Origin: Devosia sp.
Lineage (GTDB): Bacteria; Pseudomonadota; Alphaproteobacteria; Rhizobiales; Devosiaceae
NCBI RefSeq assembly: GCF_025809055.1
Contig: NZ_CP075529.1
Coordinates: forward strand, 2,405,501-2,469,500
DNA: 64,000 nt
Reading direction: 5' to 3'
Each line of letters begins with the position of its first letter. Position 1 is the stretch's first letter. The notes below the pieces were generated by a model. It did no database searches, was not told the DNA's origin, and saw nothing but the letters and a program-made list of their open reading frames with translations. Below, in pieces: positions 17,150 to 26,167 of the stretch. Made by a program: the position numbers and the translations under genes.

Positions 17150-19318
17150 TCACATGAAACTCATCGGATCGATGTCGATCTGCACCTTGAGATCACCCTT
17201 GGCCTTTTCGGCCGTACCCAGCCAGAACCGCATATAGCCGGACAGATCGAAATCCTTGCCGGATTGGGCCAATAGCCGCACCCTGTGGCGGCCGCGGATC
17301 ATGGCAATGGGGGCATCGGCCGGGCCGAAGAGCCGCACGCCCTCGGCCATGGGCGCGACCGACAACAGATGACGCGCATAGACCATGGCGGTCTGCTGTT
17401 CATTGGCCGAGATGATGAGCGCCGCCAGACGGCCGAAGGGCGGCATGCCCCCGGCCTCGCGCGCCAGCAGTTCCTGGGCGTAGAAGGCTTCGCGGTCGCC
17501 GCTGACCATGGCCTTCATCACCGGGTGATCGGGATGGTAGGTCTGCAGAAACGCCTTGCCGTGCCGGGAGGCGCGGCCGGCCCGGCCAGCCACCTGAGTG
17601 AGGATCTGGAAGGTCTTTTCGGCGGCGCGCGGATCGCCATGCGCCAGGCCCAGATCGGCATCGAGCACCCCGACCACCGAGAGCTTTTCGAAGTGGTGCC
17701 CCTTGGACACCAGCTGTGTGCCGATGATGAGATCGTATTCGCCCCGCTCGATCTCCGCGAAACGCTCGCGCAACTGGGCGTGGCTGCCCATATCGGTGGA
17801 GAGCAGCACCCGCCGGGCATCGGGGAACCGGGCCGCCGCTTCCTCGGCCACCCGCTCCACGCCTGGCCCGACCGCGACCAGGCTTTCGGGCTCGCCGCAT
17901 TCGCCGCACACTTTTGGTGTGCGCATCTCGTGTCCGCAATGGTGACACATGAGCACGCCACGAAACCGGTGCTCGACCATCCAGGCCGAACAATCCGGGC
18001 ATTGATACTGATGCCCGCAGGAGCGGCACAGGGTCAGCGGCGCATAGCCGCGCCGGTTGAGAAACAGCAGCGCCTGCTCGCCCCGGTCGAGCGCCGCAAA
18101 CACTTCCCGCGCTAGGCCGGGGGCGATCCAGGCGCCCTTTTCCGGTCCGTCCACCCGCATGTCGATGGCGGTGACATCCGGCATGGCGGCTTCCGCAAAG
18201 CGGCTCTCGAGCCGCACATGGCTGTAGCGGCCGACATTGGCATTGTTGCGCGATTCCACCGAGGGGGTGGCCGAGGACAGCACGACCCGCGCCTGGGACA
18301 GATTGGCCCGGACAATGGCCATGTCGCGGGCATGATAGGTGAACCCGTCCGATTGCTTGTAGGCGCCATCATGCTCCTCATCGAGCACCAGCAGGCCCAG
18401 TTCGCGGAACGGCAGGAACAGCGCCGAGCGCGCGCCGACCACGGCCCGCACCGTGCCATCCAGCACGCCGCGCCAGACCTTTGCCCGTTGCACCGGCGTC
18501 ATGTCGGAATGCCATTCGGCGGGCCTCGCCCCGAACCGCTTGGTAAAGCGGTCGATGAAGGTATTGGTGAGGGCGATCTCGGGGAGCAGGATCAGGGCCT
18601 GCCGGCCGGCCCGCAAGGTGTCGGCCACTGCCTCGAAGAACACTTCCGTCTTGCCGCCGCCGGTGACCCCGTCGAGCAGGGCGACCCCGAAGGCCCGGGC
18701 ATCGAGGGCCAGGATCTGATCCAGCGCCGCCTGCTGCTCGGGGTTGAGCCGGGCCGGACTGTCATCAGGATCGGGCGGCATCACTACTGGAGGCGCCGGC
18801 ATCTCCAGCCGCTCGACCGCCCCGGCCCGCTCCAGCCCCTCGATCACCGAGGTGGAAACGCCGCTGGCGCCGATCAGGGCCGGCTTGGTCCAGGCCATGT
18901 CGTCCATCAACACATCGAGGACCCGCAACCGGGCCGGCGTCAGCTTTTCCGGCTCGTGTCCGGTGCGTCGGAAGGCAATGACGGGCTTGGGCGCGTCCAG
19001 CGCCTCGGGCGACCGCAGGACACCGCGCAGCACCTGTCCCGGCGCGGCCAGCGTGTAGCGGGCGACCCAATCCACCAGCGACAGCAATTCCTCAGAGAGC
19101 GGCGGCACGTCATAGGCCTGGGCGATATCGCGCAGCCGGTTATGGGCAATCATATCCTTGGGCGCCCCCCAGACGACACCCAGAATCAGCCGCGGCCCCA
19201 GCGGCACGGCAACGATCGAACCGCGCTCGACCACCATGCCCGGGGGCACGCGATAGCTATAGGGCCCCTCGACGGCGACCCCGACCATCACTGCAACGAT
19301 GTCTGGACGATCCTGCAT
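17150..19318 (-). CDS. priA: Primosomal protein N', replication-restart helicase
   Basis: PriA is a 3'-5' superfamily 2 helicase that recognises stalled forks and reloads the replisome. The N-terminal fork-binding domain starts at DIVAVMVGVAVEGPYSYRVP. Walker A is GVTGGGKTEVFF, the DEEH box is LVLDEEHDGAYKQ, and eight zinc-binding cysteines occur as four CxxC pairs (CRSC, CPDC, CHHC, CGEC). From the ATG at 19318 it is 722 residues. That start has ACGGGGAC just before it; the frame is open to a GTG at 19384, with another ATG at 19342. Confidence 0.96.
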   Translation of the reverse strand: MQDRPDIVAVMVGVAVEGPYSYRVPPGMVVERGSIVAVPLGPRLILGVVWGAPKDMIAHNRLRDIAQAYDVPPLSEELLSLVDWVARYTLAAPGQVLRGVLRSPEALDAPKPVIAFRRTGHEPEKLTPARLRVLDVLMDDMAWTKPALIGASGVSTSVIEGLERAGAVERLEMPAPPVVMPPDPDDSPARLNPEQQAALDQILALDARAFGVALLDGVTGGGKTEVFFEAVADTLRAGRQALILLPEIALTNTFIDRFTKRFGARPAEWHSDMTPVQRAKVWRGVLDGTVRAVVGARSALFLPFRELGLLVLDEEHDGAYKQSDGFTYHARDMAIVRANLSQARVVLSSATPSVESRNNANVGRYSHVRLESRFAEAAMPDVTAIDMRVDGPEKGAWIAPGLAREVFAALDRGEQALLFLNRRGYAPLTLCRSCGHQYQCPDCSAWMVEHRFRGVLMCHHCGHEMRTPKVCGECGEPESLVAVGPGVERVAEEAAARFPDARRVLLSTDMGSHAQLRERFAEIERGEYDLIIGTQLVSKGHHFEKLSVVGVLDADLGLAHGDPRAAEKTFQILTQVAGRAGRASRHGKAFLQTYHPDHPVMKAMVSGDREAFYAQELLAREAGGMPPFGRLAALIISANEQQTAMVYARHLLSVAPMAEGVRLFGPADAPIAMIRGRHRVRLLAQSGKDFDLSGYMRFWLGTAEKAKGDLKVQIDIDPMSFM

Positions 19319-19441
19319 TGTCCCCGTTCTGCTCGCATCCATCACCGGCCAGTGCAAGCGATTCCCAAATGGCACTGCTGACACACACTGTCAGTCTGTT
19401 CATCTAATGTTCTCTACACCACTTGGGAAGGGAAGGGCCAG

Positions 19442-19639
19442 ATGCGCAGTTTGTTTTCACGGTTTCGTCGGCGCGCGGCGCCTGGAGGCGCAGCCCAGGC
19501 CGGACAGGGGGCGCAGCGGATCAGCCCCATCCGCTCGCGGCCCCGCCCGGTGCCACCCCGCCTCTATGCCGATCTTGGCCTGTCGCCCGCCTCGGTCCGG
19601 GACAGTGACCCGCCCGGGCACCGCTTTGACCTCTATTAA
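19442..19639 (+). CDS. Small basic protein, possibly DUF1127-like
   Basis: A 65-residue protein with a basic N-terminus (RSLFSRFRRRA) and a C-terminal segment PPRLYADLGLSPASVRD that resembles the helix of DUF1127 proteins. The resemblance is by eye and weak. A strong ribosome-binding site (GGGAAGGGAAGGG) lies just before the ATG, which is the main support for a real gene. It is divergent from priA and its stop overlaps the stop of the convergent omptin gene. Confidence 0.5.
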   Translation: MRSLFSRFRRRAAPGGAAQAGQGAQRISPIRSRPRPVPPRLYADLGLSPASVRDSDPPGHRFDLY

Positions 19640-20631
19640 AATCGTGCCTTGAGCCCGACATTGAGGCTCAATGTCCTGAGCGCCGCCCCGGCGATGTCGT
19701 CCTCGGCAATGGTGATGGTCTCGGTATTGGTGTCGATATATTCGGCCCGGCCGCGCATCATGAACTTGTGGTCGTAGCGGGCGCCGATGAAGAGTTCGGC
19801 CATCGGCCCCAGCGCGAAGCCGGCATCCAGCCCCGCCGTCAGGGTCGGCGCCACGCCAAAGCTGTCCTCGACCCTGAGGTCGCGCATCCAGTGATTGTCG
19901 GTCGAATTGCCGAGCACCGTCACGCCGCCGCGCAACAATCCGGCCAGCCGGAACGAGCCATAAGTTTCCTCGCCATCCACGCCGATGAACACCTCGGGCA
20001 GGCGCTGGCGATAGTCGATGGCGGGTTCGCCATCGGGGAAACTGCCGGTCTCGTCGCGAAAGCCGTTGACGCTATAGACATAGCGCCCGCCATAGGCCGC
20101 CCAGTGCACGTCGGTATAGCTGAAGCCGCCATGCATGCGCACATTGGCATTCTCGGTCCGCGACAGGTCATAGCCCAGGGCGATTTCGCCGCTGAAATAG
20201 TGATTGAGGTCGGTGTCGGGGTGCTGGGACCGGTGCGTCCAGTTGTCGAAATCGTCGGTCGGCAGAAACCAGTCATAGTCTTCCATATAGCTGGTGCCAT
20301 AGCCGGCAACGCTCGATTCGGCGCTGACGCTGAAGCCATTGCCGACATTGAGGTCGATCCCGGCCCGCAGGACCGGCGCCTTGCTCTGCCAGATGAGATG
20401 GCTGAGCGTGCGATCGCCGTTGAACACATATTCGTCGCCCTCGATGAAGAGCGCCCCGATGCTGGCCCGCAAGCGCACGGTTTCGTTGGCGATGCTGACA
20501 CTATCCGGGTCAGACAGGCCGGGCTGGTACGGGCTGGGCGGCAGGAACGGCGATGGGCCCCAGTCGGCGGCAATTGCCGGCGTGACGGCGACCGCCAGAA
20601 AAACCATCGTCCCCAGAGATTTGATTGCCAT
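19636..20631 (-). CDS. Omptin-family outer-membrane aspartyl protease
   Basis: A 331-residue precursor with a signal peptide (to about residue 21) and a ten-strand barrel of the omptin family (OmpT, Pla, PgtE; MEROPS A26). The match is specific: the segment EDYDW then NWTHRSQHPDTDLN, and GGRYVYSVNGFRDETGSFPD then GEPAIDYRQR. All four catalytic positions are present: Asp118 and Asp120 (OmpT Asp83/Asp85), and Asp245-x-His247 (OmpT Asp210/His212). It should cleave between basic residues at the cell surface. The ATG at 20631 follows GGGGGCGG; the frame is open to 20712. Confidence 0.9.
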   Translation of the reverse strand: MAIKSLGTMVFLAVAVTPAIAADWGPSPFLPPSPYQPGLSDPDSVSIANETVRLRASIGALFIEGDEYVFNGDRTLSHLIWQSKAPVLRAGIDLNVGNGFSVSAESSVAGYGTSYMEDYDWFLPTDDFDNWTHRSQHPDTDLNHYFSGEIALGYDLSRTENANVRMHGGFSYTDVHWAAYGGRYVYSVNGFRDETGSFPDGEPAIDYRQRLPEVFIGVDGEETYGSFRLAGLLRGGVTVLGNSTDNHWMRDLRVEDSFGVAPTLTAGLDAGFALGPMAELFIGARYDHKFMMRGRAEYIDTNTETITIAEDDIAGAALRTLSLNVGLKARF

Positions 20632-20669
20632 CGCGCCGCCCCCGTTTCGGCCACAATCGGCACTACGGG

Positions 20670-20686
20670 TTAATACGGGGTTTACC
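20670..20686. promoter_or_regulatory. Imperfect CtrA-type box upstream of the omptin gene
   Basis: TTAA-N7-TTTACC lies 39 bases upstream of the omptin ATG and 47-63 bases upstream of xerC. It differs from TTAA-N7-TTAAC at one core base. This is a weak prediction on its own. Confidence 0.3.
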
Positions 20687-20732
20687 CTGTCCGTTGATCG
20701 GCCGTTTACCATGATCGAGCAGGATGACGACC

Positions 20733-21662
<930 letters not shown>

Positions 21663-21735
21663 TTGAAAGGGGTGTGGACGCTTCGGCACGCATTGGCCTT
21701 GGCAGTTGCCCCCTTCCCGGCATAACCAGAAGCCC

Positions 21736-22674
21736 ATGACCGCCCAACCGGATCCGATGCGCAGCGATGCCCTGGGCTATGGCCTCGCCATAGCCGGCGC
21801 CGTGCTGTTCTCCACCAAGGGCATCTTCATCAAGCTGGCCTTTGCCGAGGGCGTTTCGACCGAGGCGACCCTGGCTTTGCGCATGCTGGTGGCGCTGCCG
21901 GTCTATCTCGTCATCCTCCTCACCCTGCTGCGGCGCCAGCCGCAGTCGCGCGCCCTGCTCACCCCATCCCGCCTCATCGCCTGCATGGCAGTGGGCATTC
22001 TGGGCTATTATGTCTCGAGCTATCTCGACTTTGCCGGGCTGGCCTTCGTCTCGGCCCAGTACGAGCGCCTCGTGCTCTTCACCTATCCCTTCTTCGTCCT
22101 CCTGTTCGGGGTCTGGTTCTTCGGCGACCGCATGAACTGGGCGCTGGTGCCGGCCATGCTCATCACCTATGCCGGGCTCATGGTGATCTTCACCTGGAAC
22201 CTCACCGTGCGGCCCGATGGGCTCCTGCTCGGCACCGCACTCGTCCTGGGCTCGGCACTGACCTTTGCCTTCTACCAACACCTGGCCCGGCGGCAGATGG
22301 TGGTGGTGGGCACGGCCCTGTTCACCTGCATCGGCATGTCGACGGCCGCGGTGCTGGCCATTGGCCAGAGCCTGGTCGTCGATGGGCCGGCAACCTATTT
22401 CGCCTTCAGTCCCTATGTCTGGATGCTGGGACTGATGCTGGGTGTCTTCGGCACCGTCCTGCCCTCATTCCTGCTCAATTCCGGCATTGCCCGCATCGGC
22501 GCCCGCGCCACGGCCTCGACCGCATCGCTCGGTCCGATCATGACCATCGTCCTGGCCGTGCTCATCCTGGGCGAGGAATTCACGCTGTTCCACGCCATCG
22601 GCACCGCCCTGGTGCTGCTCGGTTCGGCCCTGTTTGCCCGCAATGACCGGCGGGCCCGCGGCCCTTCGACATAA
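21736..22674 (+). CDS. DMT-superfamily (EamA) transporter
   Basis: An integral membrane protein of 312 residues with about ten predicted spans arranged as two EamA halves. The first runs from GYGLAIAGAVLFSTKGIFIKLAF, with SAQYERLVLFTYPFFVLLFG in the middle of that half. The second runs from LLLGTALVLGSALTFAFYQ and ends with LGEEFTLFHAIGTALVLLG. Family members export amino acids or other small metabolites; no substrate can be assigned. The ATG at 21736 follows AGAAG. It is independent of the flanking genes. Confidence 0.88.
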   Translation: MTAQPDPMRSDALGYGLAIAGAVLFSTKGIFIKLAFAEGVSTEATLALRMLVALPVYLVILLTLLRRQPQSRALLTPSRLIACMAVGILGYYVSSYLDFAGLAFVSAQYERLVLFTYPFFVLLFGVWFFGDRMNWALVPAMLITYAGLMVIFTWNLTVRPDGLLLGTALVLGSALTFAFYQHLARRQMVVVGTALFTCIGMSTAAVLAIGQSLVVDGPATYFAFSPYVWMLGLMLGVFGTVLPSFLLNSGIARIGARATASTASLGPIMTIVLAVLILGEEFTLFHAIGTALVLLGSALFARNDRRARGPST

Positions 22675-22754
22675 TTTTCACGGGGGCTTCTGGCCGCCGC
22701 ATTCACGCGATAATGTTCCCGCATATGGGATCGGGCATTTGAGGGAGGACAGTC

Positions 22755-24482
22755 ATGCGCACAGTCAAATCGGGCCTTGGAGCCATGCTCTTCGCGCTGG
22801 CCCTGGGCACCAGCCTGGTCGCGCCGGCCATGGCTCAGGACATCGACTTCGGAGACGATAGCTCCGAATGGGCCAATGACGGCGAATGCGACGATCCGCG
22901 CTTTACCGGCACCGGCATGGCCAGCGAACTCGAAGATGCCGACATCCGCAAGGACGCGACGGACTGTAAGGCCCTGTTCGACGGGGGCTCGATCAGCCTG
23001 CTCGAGGACGCGGTCTCCGATTCTGCTGCAGAGGCTGGCGAAGCGGCCGATGCCGCCGCCGACGCAGCAGCAGATGCAGCTGGCGAGGCCGCACCCTGGA
23101 TCGACTTTGGCGATGACAGCTCCGCATGGGCCAATGATGGCGAATGCGATGACCCCCGCTTTACCGGCGCAGCCATGGCCGCCGAACTCGAAGATGCCGA
23201 TATCGGCAAGGATGCCACCGACTGCCGCTCTGCCTATACCGCAGGCGAGATCACCCTGGTTGAGGGCGCCGCTGCTGAAACCGCCACCGAAGCACCGGCC
23301 ACCGGCGACGTGGATTTCGGCGACGACAGTTCCGAATGGGCCAGGGATGGCGAATGCGATGACATGCGCTTTACCGGCACCGGCATGGCCGAGGAACTGG
23401 TGGACGAGGATGTCGGCCACGACGCCACCGATTGCCGCACCCTGTTCGAAGCCGGCGACATCACCCTTGCTGGCGACGCCGGAGACGCCACCGAAGCGCC
23501 CCCCGCTGCCGCGACCGATGTGGATTTTGGCGACGATAGTTCCGAATGGGCAAATGACGGCGAATGCGACGACCCGCGCTTTGCCGGCACCGGCATGGCC
23601 GAAGAAACCGTGGATGAGGATATCCGGCGCGACGCCACCGATTGCCGCACCCTGTTTGAGGCCGGGGACATTAGCCTTGCCGGCGACGGCGGCGATGCCG
23701 CGATCGACTTTGGCGATGACACCTCCGAATGGGCCAATGACCAGGAATGCGATGATCCGCGTTTTGCAGGTTCCGGCATGGCGAGCGAGTTGACGGACGA
23801 CAATATCGGCCGCGACGCCACCGATTGCCGCAATGCCTATGAAGACGGCTCCATCACCCTGGCCGATGGCGACAGCGATCCGGCGCCCCGGCCAACAGCC
23901 GACATGGCGGCGCGCATCGACTTCGGCGATGATTCGGGCAGCTGGCCCAATGACGGGGAATGCGACGATCCGGATTTCTTCGGCCCGGGCGTGGCCGAGT
24001 GGACAACCGCGGACAACCGGCTGGCCGATGCCACCGACTGCCGCGCCGCCTTCCTGGCCGGCACCGCCTCGCTGGGCAGCGCCAATGCCGCGGCTCCGGC
24101 CGGTTTCGACTATGGCGATGACAGCTCGCAATGGTCCAATGACGGCCAGTGCGACGATCTGCGCTTTACCGGCGACGGCATGGCCAAGAAGCTGGGCACC
24201 GACGATATCGCGCGCGACGCCAGCGATTGCCGCAGCCTCGAAGAGCAGGGCAGCGTCTCCATCAAGCCGGTCTATACGCCCGAATACGCTGCCAACGGCC
24301 CCTATGACAGTTCTGATGTCGAGTTTGGCGACGACAGCTCCAGCTATGCCAATGACGGCCAGTGCGACGATCCGCGCTTCGAAGGTCCGGGCGTCGCCAG
24401 CACCGTGTTCGACAGCGACATCGAGGCCGATGCCACCGACTGCCGGGCCGCCTTCGAAGCGGGCACGGCAACGCTGATCTAA
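22755..24482 (+). CDS. Secreted acidic protein of eight Cys-paired repeats
   Basis: A 575-residue protein with a signal peptide (cleavage after PAMA, about residue 27) and then almost nothing but eight repeats of about 50 residues. The consensus begins DFGDDSSEWANDGECDDPRF, continues TGxGMA, and ends DATDCRxLFxAGxIxL. Each repeat has exactly two cysteines (16 in all) and 10-14 acidic residues; repeats 6-8 are the most divergent. Linkers are Ala/Asp-rich. The regular Cys pair suggests one disulphide per repeat, and the Asp-rich turns suggest metal (calcium) binding, both inferred. The repeat occurs singly in other alphaproteobacterial proteins as far as I recall, without known function. A strong GGGAGGA lies six bases before the ATG. 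Confidence 0.9.
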   Translation: MRTVKSGLGAMLFALALGTSLVAPAMAQDIDFGDDSSEWANDGECDDPRFTGTGMASELEDADIRKDATDCKALFDGGSISLLEDAVSDSAAEAGEAADAAADAAADAAGEAAPWIDFGDDSSAWANDGECDDPRFTGAAMAAELEDADIGKDATDCRSAYTAGEITLVEGAAAETATEAPATGDVDFGDDSSEWARDGECDDMRFTGTGMAEELVDEDVGHDATDCRTLFEAGDITLAGDAGDATEAPPAAATDVDFGDDSSEWANDGECDDPRFAGTGMAEETVDEDIRRDATDCRTLFEAGDISLAGDGGDAAIDFGDDTSEWANDQECDDPRFAGSGMASELTDDNIGRDATDCRNAYEDGSITLADGDSDPAPRPTADMAARIDFGDDSGSWPNDGECDDPDFFGPGVAEWTTADNRLADATDCRAAFLAGTASLGSANAAAPAGFDYGDDSSQWSNDGQCDDLRFTGDGMAKKLGTDDIARDASDCRSLEEQGSVSIKPVYTPEYAANGPYDSSDVEFGDDSSSYANDGQCDDPRFEGPGVASTVFDSDIEADATDCRAAFEAGTATLI

Positions 24483-24507
24483 GGCGCACCCCGGCTGGAC
24501 GGATCCA

Positions 24508-24770
24508 ACCGCTCCATCGCCCCCTCGCCCCTTAGGGCAGAGGGGGAGAGGGGTGAAGGCCTCCGGCTAGCTCACTTCACGATAGGACTGAAACGACGGA
24601 GCCTTTCCCTTCTCCCCTGAGGGGAGAAGGTGGCGCGAAGCGCCGGATGAGGGGTTCACATTTGCGTTCTTGCCGAGAGGCTTTCACCCCTCACCCCATC
24701 CCTCTCCCCTGAGGGGAGAGGGGGCGATGAAGACGATAGTTCAGCTCGCGAGTGAAACGCTCTAAAGCGC
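24508..24770. repeat. Intergenic repeat block, including one copy of a roughly 200-bp inverted element
   Basis: Two parts are visible. 24508-24560 is a short family A block (CTCCATCGCCCCCTCGCCCC). From about 24570 to 24770 lies an element whose reverse complement recurs at about 31780-31980. The core 24601-24736 matches 31810-31946 with about six differences in about 137 bases by eye. It contains the CTTCTCCCCTGAGGGGAGAAG and CTCTCCCCTGAGGGGAGAG type palindromes. Confidence 0.85.
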
Positions 24771-24816
24771 GAGTCTGACCGTCTATCGGCCCTCTGCACA
24801 ACGGTTGACCAAAACG

Positions 24817-24844
24817 AAAGCGGCGGGCCAAGGCCCGCCGCTTT
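24817..24844. terminator. Bidirectional terminator between the repeat-protein gene and sdhB
   Basis: A 13-bp perfect stem (AAAGCGGCGGGCC with GGCCCGCCGCTTT) around AA lies 23 bases past the sdhB stop. T-rich tracts flank it on both strands (CTTTTCTTTC rightward, CTTTCGTTTTGG leftward). Confidence 0.8.
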
Positions 24845-24867
24845 TCTTTCACCCTGCCGGTCTGCGC

Positions 24868-25650
24868 CTAAGCAACCTTGCGCTCGACCATCATCTTCTT
24901 GATCTGGGCAATGGCCTTGGCCGGGTTGAGGCCCTTGGGGCAGACCTGGGCGCAGTTCATGATCGTGTGGCAGCGGTAGAGCTTGAAGGGGTCCTGCAGA
25001 TTATCCAGGCGCTCATTGGTGGTCTGGTCGCGGCTGTCGATCAGCCAGCGATAGGCCTGCAGCAGCGCCGCCGGGCCCAGATACTTTTCGCCATTCCACC
25101 AATAGGACGGGCAGGACGTCGAGCAACAGGCGCACAAGATACATTCGTAGAGCCCGTCGAGCTTGGCGCGGTTTTCGACCGACTGCGTCCATTCCTTTTC
25201 GGGCGTGGGCGAGGTGGTCTTGAGCCAGGGCTCAATGGCGCGATGCTGCGCATAGAAATTGGACAGATCCGGAACCAGATCCTTGACCACCGGCATATGC
25301 GGCAGGGGGTAGATTTTCACCGGTCCGGTGCTGTCATCCATCCCCTTGGTACAGGCCAGGGTGTTGAGCCCATTGATGTTCATCGAGCACGACCCGCAAA
25401 TACCCTCGCGGCAGGACCGGCGCAGCGTCAGGGTCGGATCGGTCTTGTTCTTGATATAGAGCAGCGCGTCCAGCACCATCGGGCCGCAGTCGTCCAGGTC
25501 GACGAAATAGACGTCGATCCGCGGATTGTCGGTCTTGTCTGGGTCATAGCGGTAAATGTGGAACTCGCGCAGGCGCGTCGCACCCTCCGGCTTTGGCCAG
25601 GTCTTGCCCTTTTGCGGCTGATCGGCCTTGCGAAGCGTCAGTTCGGCCAT
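24868..25650 (-). CDS. sdhB: Succinate dehydrogenase iron-sulfur subunit
   Basis: SdhB passes electrons from FAD in SdhA to quinone through three iron-sulfur clusters. The 2Fe-2S ligands appear in SCREGICGSCSMNINGLN, and the 4Fe-4S and 3Fe-4S ligands in CILCACCSTSCPSYWW and NCAQVCPKGLNP. Length is 260 residues. AAGGAAAGAG precedes the ATG. It is the last gene of the leftward sdhCDAB cluster and is followed by a strong terminator. Confidence 0.97.
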   Translation of the reverse strand: MAELTLRKADQPQKGKTWPKPEGATRLREFHIYRYDPDKTDNPRIDVYFVDLDDCGPMVLDALLYIKNKTDPTLTLRRSCREGICGSCSMNINGLNTLACTKGMDDSTGPVKIYPLPHMPVVKDLVPDLSNFYAQHRAIEPWLKTTSPTPEKEWTQSVENRAKLDGLYECILCACCSTSCPSYWWNGEKYLGPAALLQAYRWLIDSRDQTTNERLDNLQDPFKLYRCHTIMNCAQVCPKGLNPAKAIAQIKKMMVERKVA

Positions 25651-25757
25651 TTTCTCGCTCTTTCCTTCTCAACAAGCCGGGGCCGGCTCAGGAATTTCGT
25701 CTTGTCTCAGGGTCATTCCCGCCTGCGCGGAATTGGCTCCGATTGTCATCACGCCGC

Positions 25758-26054
25758 CTAGTAGTTCGGCTTACAAATCTGGTTCGACCGCGCCACATAG
25801 CTGTTATAGGCCTGAAAATCGGCGGCGGCGGGCGCGCCGCCCTTCATCGAGGCGATCACCACGCCCATGAAGCGCTCGTCGATCAGGGTCATGGCCGCAT
25901 CGGCCTTGCAGCCGCACAATTCGGCATTCTGCGAAATGCCCATGCAGACATCGTAGAATTCCTGCTTTTGTGCCGCGCTGGGCGCTGCCAGGGCCGGACC
26001 GGCCAGCAGCACCATGGCTGTCAGGGCAGCCGCCAGGCTACGGGCGTTTTTCAT
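25758..26054 (-). CDS. Small secreted cysteine-containing protein in the sdh operon
   Basis: A 98-residue protein with a signal peptide (MKNARSLAAALTAMVLLAG, ending ALA) and a mature domain with four cysteines: YDVCMGISQNAELCGCKADAAM then a final NQICKPNY. I do not recognise a characterised family. It lies between sdhA (113 bases upstream) and sdhB (107 bases downstream) on the same strand, so it is probably co-transcribed. The ATG at 26054 has GGATGG six bases upstream; the frame is open to 26144. A periplasmic location separates it from the cytoplasmic face where SdhA and SdhB work. Confidence 0.7.
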   Translation of the reverse strand: MKNARSLAAALTAMVLLAGPALAAPSAAQKQEFYDVCMGISQNAELCGCKADAAMTLIDERFMGVVIASMKGGAPAAADFQAYNSYVARSNQICKPNY

Positions 26055-26167
26055 CGGCACCATCCGCGGGCTTGCGTTCACTGGGCTTGCCACGACGATC
26101 CGGAGCGGGGGCTGCTGGCTTGCCGTCATAGCTGCGCTCTTCACAGAGATGGCACATGTCCGGCTCC

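Noticed and set aside
22413..24131. A long leftward frame opposite the repeat protein
   Set aside because: It looks repetitive only because it mirrors the codon-level repeats of the real gene at 22755-24482; no start signal.
22755..24482. Regular direct repeats that could be mistaken for a CRISPR array
   Set aside because: The period is about 150-250 bases, in frame, and differences fall mainly at third positions; it is a repeated protein domain.
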